Shown here: positions 22,713-26,616 of the stretch, in pieces | How the letters are laid out: each line of letters opens with the position of its first letter | How positions within the stretch are numbered: position 1 is the first letter of the stretch | From: Bordetella parapertussis | Lineage (GTDB): Bacteria; Pseudomonadota; Gammaproteobacteria; Burkholderiales; Burkholderiaceae_C | Reading direction: 5' to 3' | Assembly: GCA_945888535.1 (NCBI GenBank) | Contig: CAMDAN010000024.1 | Location: 1-26,616, forward strand | Length of the DNA: 26,616 nt | Notes under the pieces: model-generated | What the model was told of the DNA's origin: nothing | Database searches by the model: none | The model's input: the letters and a program-made list of their open reading frames with translations, nothing else | Position numbers and translations under genes: made by a program

Positions 22713-23162
22713 ATGGAGAATACTCTCCCCACCATTCCAGCCAAACGCTACTTCACAATTGGTGAGGTTGGGGATTTGTGCGGCGTCAAACCCCATGTAC
22801 TGCGCTACTGGGAACAAGAATTTACCCAGTTGCGTCCTATGAAGCGCAGGGGCAATCGGCGTTATTACCAACACCACGAAGTATTGATGATTCGGCGTAT
22901 TCGCGATTTGTTGTACGACCAGGGTTTCACTATCAGTGGTGCACGCAACAAGATGCAAGAGTTGCTGCAATCCGAGCGCGATAAAAAACGCAACGGTGAG
23001 ACCTTGCTGGAGGGCGTTGTCGATTTTGATTCGGAAGATGATGAAGACCCAATCAGCTCACCCGCCCATGCATTCAAAACACTGGCCCCGCATTCACCTG
23101 CTTGGCTGGAATTCAAGGCAGAGTTACTGGAAATACGCGACATGTTGGCCCCAAGCCATTGA
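22713..23162 (+). CDS. MerR-family transcriptional regulator
   Basis: The 149-aa product has an N-terminal winged helix-turn-helix of the MerR type: Y-F-T-I-G-E-V-G-D-L-C-G-V (about 13-25), V-L-R-Y-W-E-Q-E-F (about 29-37) and R-R-Y-Y near 49. A dimerisation helix follows. The C-terminal half is acidic (D-S-E-D-D-E-D) and has no metal-binding Cys set, so it is not a mercury-type sensor. The ATG at 22713 is preferred to an in-frame TTG at 22704, which has its purine stretch only 2 nt upstream. A MerR gene directly after ihfA is usual in related bacteria; its targets are not known to me. The tRNA-Pro promoter overlaps its stop codon. Confidence 0.9.
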   Translation: MENTLPTIPAKRYFTIGEVGDLCGVKPHVLRYWEQEFTQLRPMKRRGNRRYYQHHEVLMIRRIRDLLYDQGFTISGARNKMQELLQSERDKKRNGETLLEGVVDFDSEDDEDPISSPAHAFKTLAPHSPAWLEFKAELLEIRDMLAPSH

Positions 23163-23189
23163 AAGCGTACACATCAGAGCGGTTATAAT
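23159..23189 (+). promoter_or_regulatory. Probable promoter of tRNA-Pro
   Basis: TATAAT at 23184-23189 is a perfect -10, 13 bp before the tRNA. TTGAAA at 23159-23164 is a good -35 but at 19-bp spacing, slightly long. The -35 overlaps the stop codon of the MerR gene. Confidence 0.65.
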
Positions 23190-23201
23190 TTGTGACTGAT
23201 T

Positions 23202-23278
23202 CGGTGTGTGGCGCAGCCTGGTAGCGCACTTGCATGGGGTGCAAGGGGTCGAAGGTTCGAATCCTTTCACACCGACCA
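23202..23278 (+). tRNA. tRNA-Pro (anticodon GGG)
   Basis: A complete 77-nt cloverleaf: acceptor arms CGGTGTG/CACACCG, D-arm GCGCAGCCTGGTAGCGC, anticodon stem CTTGC/GCAAG with loop ATGGGGT giving GGG, T-arm with GGTTCGAATCC, discriminator A and an encoded CCA. It reads the Pro codon CCC and, by wobble, CCU. It has its own promoter and a terminator just downstream. Confidence 0.97.
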
Positions 23279-23286
23279 ATTTTGAC

Positions 23287-23326
23287 AGGGCTTAGTAGGC
23301 GAAAGTTTACTAAGCCCTTTGTCTTT
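23287..23326 (+). terminator. Intrinsic terminator of tRNA-Pro
   Basis: AGGGCTTAGTA (23287-23297) and TACTAAGCCCT (23308-23318) form a perfect 11-bp stem with a 10-nt loop, followed by a T-rich tract (TT, then TTTTT after GTC). It lies 8 nt beyond the tRNA. Confidence 0.85.
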
Positions 23327-23349
23327 TTCTGAACCCCATTCGTACCGCC

Positions 23350-25734
23350 ATGCAAAAAATTATTGCGCAAATTGCGCTAGAAATTCGAATTCGGCCCCAG
23401 CAAGTGCAAGCCGCTATTACCTTATTAGATGGTGGGGCGACGGTTCCGTTTATCGCACGGTATCGCAAGGAAGTCACCGACGGCCTTGATGACATTCAAC
23501 TGCGTGAACTCGAATCGCGCTTGGGCTACCTGCGTGAATTGCGTGACCGGCGCGAAGCGGTTAGCAAAGCCATTGAAGAGCAAGGAAAGCTGACGCCCGC
23601 ACTGATTTCCGCGATTGAAGCCGCAGCAACTAAGCAAGAACTCGAAGATATTTATCTGCCTTTTAAACTTAAGCGCCGTACCAAAGGGCAATTGGCGCGT
23701 GAGGCTGGTATTGAACCTTTTGCTGATGCGTTGTTTGCGAATCCTCTGCTCGCTCCTGCAGATGTTGCGCTTGCGTATGTGGTGCCGATGCGCCCCGTTG
23801 TGGAAGGGGAAGACAAGCAAGCGGACTTTTCAACGGTGCCGGCGGTGCTCGATGGGGTTCGCGACATTTTGAGCGAACGCTGGGCTGAAGACGCGCCCTT
23901 AATTCAGAATCTGCGGTCTTGGTTGTGGGCCGACGGTTTGTTGCAGTCCAAGCGCTTAGAAAGCACCGACGAAACGCAATCCGACACCGCTAAATTTCGC
24001 GACTATTTTGCGTATGACGAGCTGATAGGTCGCGTTCCATCGCACCGCGCATTGGCTGTCTTTCGGGGTAGGACGCTTGGTATTTTGGATGTGAAGTTGG
24101 TACTGCCCGATGCGGCTTTGGCCTTTCAAAACAACACTGCAAATACCTCGCCTCCAAAAACCGCGCCTGTCTCGCTGGCCGAAGCGCGTATCGCGCTGCA
24201 TTTGGGTTGGAGCCACCAAGGGCGAGCTGCGGATGATTTGCTGCGAAAGTGTGTGGCGTGGACTTGGCGCGTAAAGCTCAGCCTCTCCATTGAACGCGAT
24301 CTCTTTTCCAAATTACGCGAGGACGCGGAAAAGGTGGCTATCAAGGTTTTCGCAGACAACCTGCGCGACTTGCTCTTAGCCGCACCTGCGGGCCCTCGGG
24401 TTGTCATGGGCTTGGATCCTGGAATTCGCACTGGTGTGAAGGTCGCGGTGGTAGACACCACTGGCAAATTGGTCGAGACCGCTACGGTTTTTCCGCACGA
24501 ACCTCGCAAAGATTGGGACGGTTCTTTGCACACCCTGGCCGCGCTATGTACGCACCACGGCGTGAATCTGATTGCGATTGGCAATGGCACTGCGAGCCGC
24601 GAGACCGATGCGCTCGCCGCTGATTTAATCAAACTAGTCTCAAAGGGGAACGGCGCAGCGATTGAGAAAGTCGTGGTCAGTGAAGCGGGCGCTTCGGTTT
24701 ACAGCGCGAGCGAATACGCCAGCGCTGAGATGCCAGACGTCGATGTCAGCCTGCGGGGTGCAGCCAGCATTGCGCGTCGCTTGCAAGACCCCTTGGCTGA
24801 ACTGGTGAAAATTGACCCCAAGTCCATCGGTGTGGGCCAGTACCAACACGACGTCAATCAAAGCGACTTGGTAAAAATGCTGGGATCGGTGGTGGAAGAC
24901 TGCGTGAACGCCGTCGGTGTAGACCTCAACACCGCAAGCGTGCCTTTGCTTTCAAGGGTCTCAGGCTTATCGGGAACCGTTGCCAAGGCCGTGGTGAGGT
25001 GGCGTGAAACACACGGCGCTTTTCTCAATCGACACCAGCTCATGGAGGTTGCCGGCCTAGGCGCAAAAACCTTTGAACAAAGTGCGGGCTTCCTGCGCAT
25101 TCGTGGCGGCGACAACCCCTTGGACATGACCGGCGTTCACCCGGAAACTTACCCCTTAGTAGAACAAATCATTCTCAAAGCGGCTAAGCCCATTCAAGAC
25201 GTGATGGGGCGCTCTGAAATTCTTAAACTCCTGCGGCCTGAGCTGTTCATCAATAGCACCTTCGGCGTCATCACCGTGAAAGACGTCTTACTTGAGTTAG
25301 AAAAACCCGGACGGGATCCACGGCCTGATTTCAAAGTAGCGCGGTTCAATGAAGGTATCAATGACATCAAGGATCTCAAAGAAGGCATGGTGTTGGAAGG
25401 TACTGTGAGCAATGTGGCCGCGTTTGGTGCGTTCATTGATTTGGGCGTTCACCAAGATGGATTGGTTCACGTCAGCCAATTGAGCCACACATTTACCAGC
25501 GATGCGCGTGAAGTTGTTAAGACCGGTGACATTGTGAAAGTTCAGGTCGTAGAAGTTGATCTTTTGCGAAAGCGCATTGGGCTGACCATGAAGTTAGGGG
25601 CTGCGCCTTCCCGCGCGGTAACGCCTTCGGGAAATCACTTTGAACATGCTCCTAGGAGCGCCCGCCAAAGCGCTCCGCCGCAGGGCTCCGCCATGGCCTC
25701 GGCTTTTGCTAAGCTGCAGGGTCTTAAGAAATAA
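23350..25734 (+). CDS. tex: Tex, S1-domain RNA-binding transcription accessory protein
   Basis: This 794-aa protein is Tex, a nucleic-acid-binding factor related to eukaryotic Spt6, first studied for its effect on toxin gene expression in Bordetella. The helical Tex N-domain covers about 1-190. The YqgF-like RNase H fold begins near 350 (G-L-D-P-G-I-R-T-G-V-K). Helix-hairpin-helix DNA-binding units follow (about 515-580, with V-S-G-L-S-G-T-V-A-K-A-V and V-A-G-L-G-A-K-T-F-E-Q). The S1 RNA-binding domain lies near 676-745 (A-F-G-A-F-I-D-L-G-V-H), before a short Ala/Pro/Ser-rich tail. The ATG at 23350 fits the family N-terminus, but no clear ribosome binding site is seen. The next gene starts 3 bp after its stop, so they probably form one unit. 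Confidence 0.96.
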   Translation: MQKIIAQIALEIRIRPQQVQAAITLLDGGATVPFIARYRKEVTDGLDDIQLRELESRLGYLRELRDRREAVSKAIEEQGKLTPALISAIEAAATKQELEDIYLPFKLKRRTKGQLAREAGIEPFADALFANPLLAPADVALAYVVPMRPVVEGEDKQADFSTVPAVLDGVRDILSERWAEDAPLIQNLRSWLWADGLLQSKRLESTDETQSDTAKFRDYFAYDELIGRVPSHRALAVFRGRTLGILDVKLVLPDAALAFQNNTANTSPPKTAPVSLAEARIALHLGWSHQGRAADDLLRKCVAWTWRVKLSLSIERDLFSKLREDAEKVAIKVFADNLRDLLLAAPAGPRVVMGLDPGIRTGVKVAVVDTTGKLVETATVFPHEPRKDWDGSLHTLAALCTHHGVNLIAIGNGTASRETDALAADLIKLVSKGNGAAIEKVVVSEAGASVYSASEYASAEMPDVDVSLRGAASIARRLQDPLAELVKIDPKSIGVGQYQHDVNQSDLVKMLGSVVEDCVNAVGVDLNTASVPLLSRVSGLSGTVAKAVVRWRETHGAFLNRHQLMEVAGLGAKTFEQSAGFLRIRGGDNPLDMTGVHPETYPLVEQIILKAAKPIQDVMGRSEILKLLRPELFINSTFGVITVKDVLLELEKPGRDPRPDFKVARFNEGINDIKDLKEGMVLEGTVSNVAAFGAFIDLGVHQDGLVHVSQLSHTFTSDAREVVKTGDIVKVQVVEVDLLRKRIGLTMKLGAAPSRAVTPSGNHFEHAPRSARQSAPPQGSAMASAFAKLQGLKK

Positions 25735-25737
25735 GCA

Positions 25738-26616
25738 ATGAAAGCCCTCGCTATTTACGCTGGCCCCAAAGCGTTTGCCCATATCCAAGCCAACGGCCTA
25801 AAGCCAGAGCACGTCGGTGTGATCCCTGCGGCAGCAGGTGGACCTAAGGGTTTGATTTTGGGGCCGCTTGACCGATTTTTATTTGGGGAATGGTTGCCGC
25901 AAAGCTCCCAGCCGATTGACTTGGTAGGTGCATCCATTGGAGCGTGGCGCATGTCGACCGCATGCTTGGACCATCCCGTTGCCGCCTTTGAACGACTTGA
26001 GTACGACTACATTCACCAGCACTACGAATCGCTACCGGGTCAAAAGCGCCCCAGTGCCAAACAAGTCAGTGATGGGTTTGGCCAAAGCTTGCATGCTTTT
26101 TATGGTGGGCGCATTCATGAGGTACTCAATCACCCACGTTATCGCTTGCATGTGATGACATCCCACGGGCAACATATTTTGAAACGCGAGCATCCGCTGC
26201 TAACGCCTTTAGGCTATGCCGGAGCTTTTCTAAGCAATCTTGCCCATCGACAATGGCTAGGTGCTTGGCTTGAGCGCGTGGTTTTTTCAAGCCGTGGCAA
26301 TCTCCCATTTGACTTCAACGATTTTCCCACCCAACAGTTGGGGTTGAACGAACGTAACTTCATGGCTGCGCTACAAGCCAGTTGTTCTATTCCCTTTGTG
26401 CTGCAAGCGGTTCATGACATTCCTGAGGCACCCCAGGGCGCCTACTGGGACGGCGGCATCACGGACTACCACCTGCACCTGAACTACAACGGGCTGGCGC
26501 AAAGCCCGCTCGTTCTCTATCCGCACTTTCAAAAAGCCGTAGTTCCCGGTTGGTTAGACAAAGCATTGCCATGGCGGCATAAGTCTTCCGCATTTTTAGA
26601 CAACACCATCGTATTG
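25738..26616 (+). CDS. Patatin-like phospholipase (3' end off the window)
   Basis: The frame runs from an ATG 3 bp after the tex stop to the right edge (293 codons, no stop). It carries the patatin set in order: the Gly-rich oxyanion-hole stretch A-A-A-G-G-P-K-G (about 31-38), the nucleophile elbow G-A-S-I-G-A (Ser at about residue 66) and the catalytic Asp in W-D-G-G-I-T-D near 239. Patatin-type enzymes use this Ser-Asp pair to cut acyl chains from lipids. No signal peptide is seen, so it is probably cytoplasmic or membrane-associated. Its substrate is unknown. Start choice rests on coupling to tex, since no strong ribosome binding site is visible. Confidence 0.85.
   Translation, partial: MKALAIYAGPKAFAHIQANGLKPEHVGVIPAAAGGPKGLILGPLDRFLFGEWLPQSSQPIDLVGASIGAWRMSTACLDHPVAAFERLEYDYIHQHYESLPGQKRPSAKQVSDGFGQSLHAFYGGRIHEVLNHPRYRLHVMTSHGQHILKREHPLLTPLGYAGAFLSNLAHRQWLGAWLERVVFSSRGNLPFDFNDFPTQQLGLNERNFMAALQASCSIPFVLQAVHDIPEAPQGAYWDGGITDYHLHLNYNGLAQSPLVLYPHFQKAVVPGWLDKALPWRHKSSAFLDNTIVL

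Noticed and set aside
24126..24632. Antisense open frame of 168 codons over tex
   Set aside because: It is a mirror of the tex coding sequence, rich in Ser/Ala/Arg, with no translation signal.
1..26616. CRISPR array, insertion sequence or replication origin
   Set aside because: No regularly spaced direct repeats, no transposase-like protein with terminal inverted repeats, and no cluster of DnaA-type boxes were seen.

Overview
The window looks like the chromosome of a betaproteobacterium, order Burkholderiales, most likely Comamonadaceae. Reasons: the translation cluster thrS-infC-rpmI-rplT-pheS-pheT-ihfA followed by a MerR-type gene and tRNA-Pro(GGG); a 7Fe ferredoxin paired with a thioredoxin-reductase-like ferredoxin-NADP reductase; and a lysine/alanine-tailed histone-like SWIB protein. 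The genus cannot be fixed from the sequence alone.

Region 1 (1-4482) is accessory DNA and looks like one end of an integrative element lodged at the 3' end of tRNA-Asn(GTT). It has a tyrosine recombinase gene whose start lies 125 bp from the tRNA, a small unknown gene behind it, two unknown genes on the other strand, and a tryptophan-rich unknown gene that runs off the left edge. None of the four unknown proteins carries a domain I recognise. The divergent gene pair shares a short control region with a perfect 12-bp palindrome. A perfect tandem 11-bp repeat lies between integrase and tRNA. This is where an undescribed system would be, but only one end of it is visible.

Region 2 (4483-9496) holds tRNA-Asn, a TetR regulator divergent from a short AraC-like half-domain ORF, the operon fdxA-ferredoxin reductase, a histone H1-like/SWIB protein, an RraA-family protein and an EamA-type transporter.

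Region 3 (9497-13567) is a complete polyamine-type ABC importer in the order potF-potG-potH-potI. The binding protein carries a lipobox, and a strong terminator separates it from the ATPase and permease genes. An AT-rich 288-bp spacer with a palindrome then precedes aceA (isocitrate lyase, glyoxylate shunt).

Region 4 (15267-23278) is the translation cluster: threonyl-tRNA synthetase, IF-3 with a rare AUC start codon, ribosomal proteins L35 and L20, both phenylalanyl-tRNA synthetase subunits, IHF-alpha, a MerR-type regulator and tRNA-Pro. Several control structures are visible: a terminator that ends 11 nt before the thrS start codon, a structured spacer before rpmI, and a terminator with a possible competing fold before pheS.

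Region 5 (23342-26616) holds tex, an S1-domain RNA-binding protein, and the first 293 codons of a patatin-like phospholipase that is cut by the right edge.

Four of the six clear terminators share the same stem base AGGGCT/AGCCCT. I saw no CRISPR array, rRNA gene, insertion sequence or replication origin.
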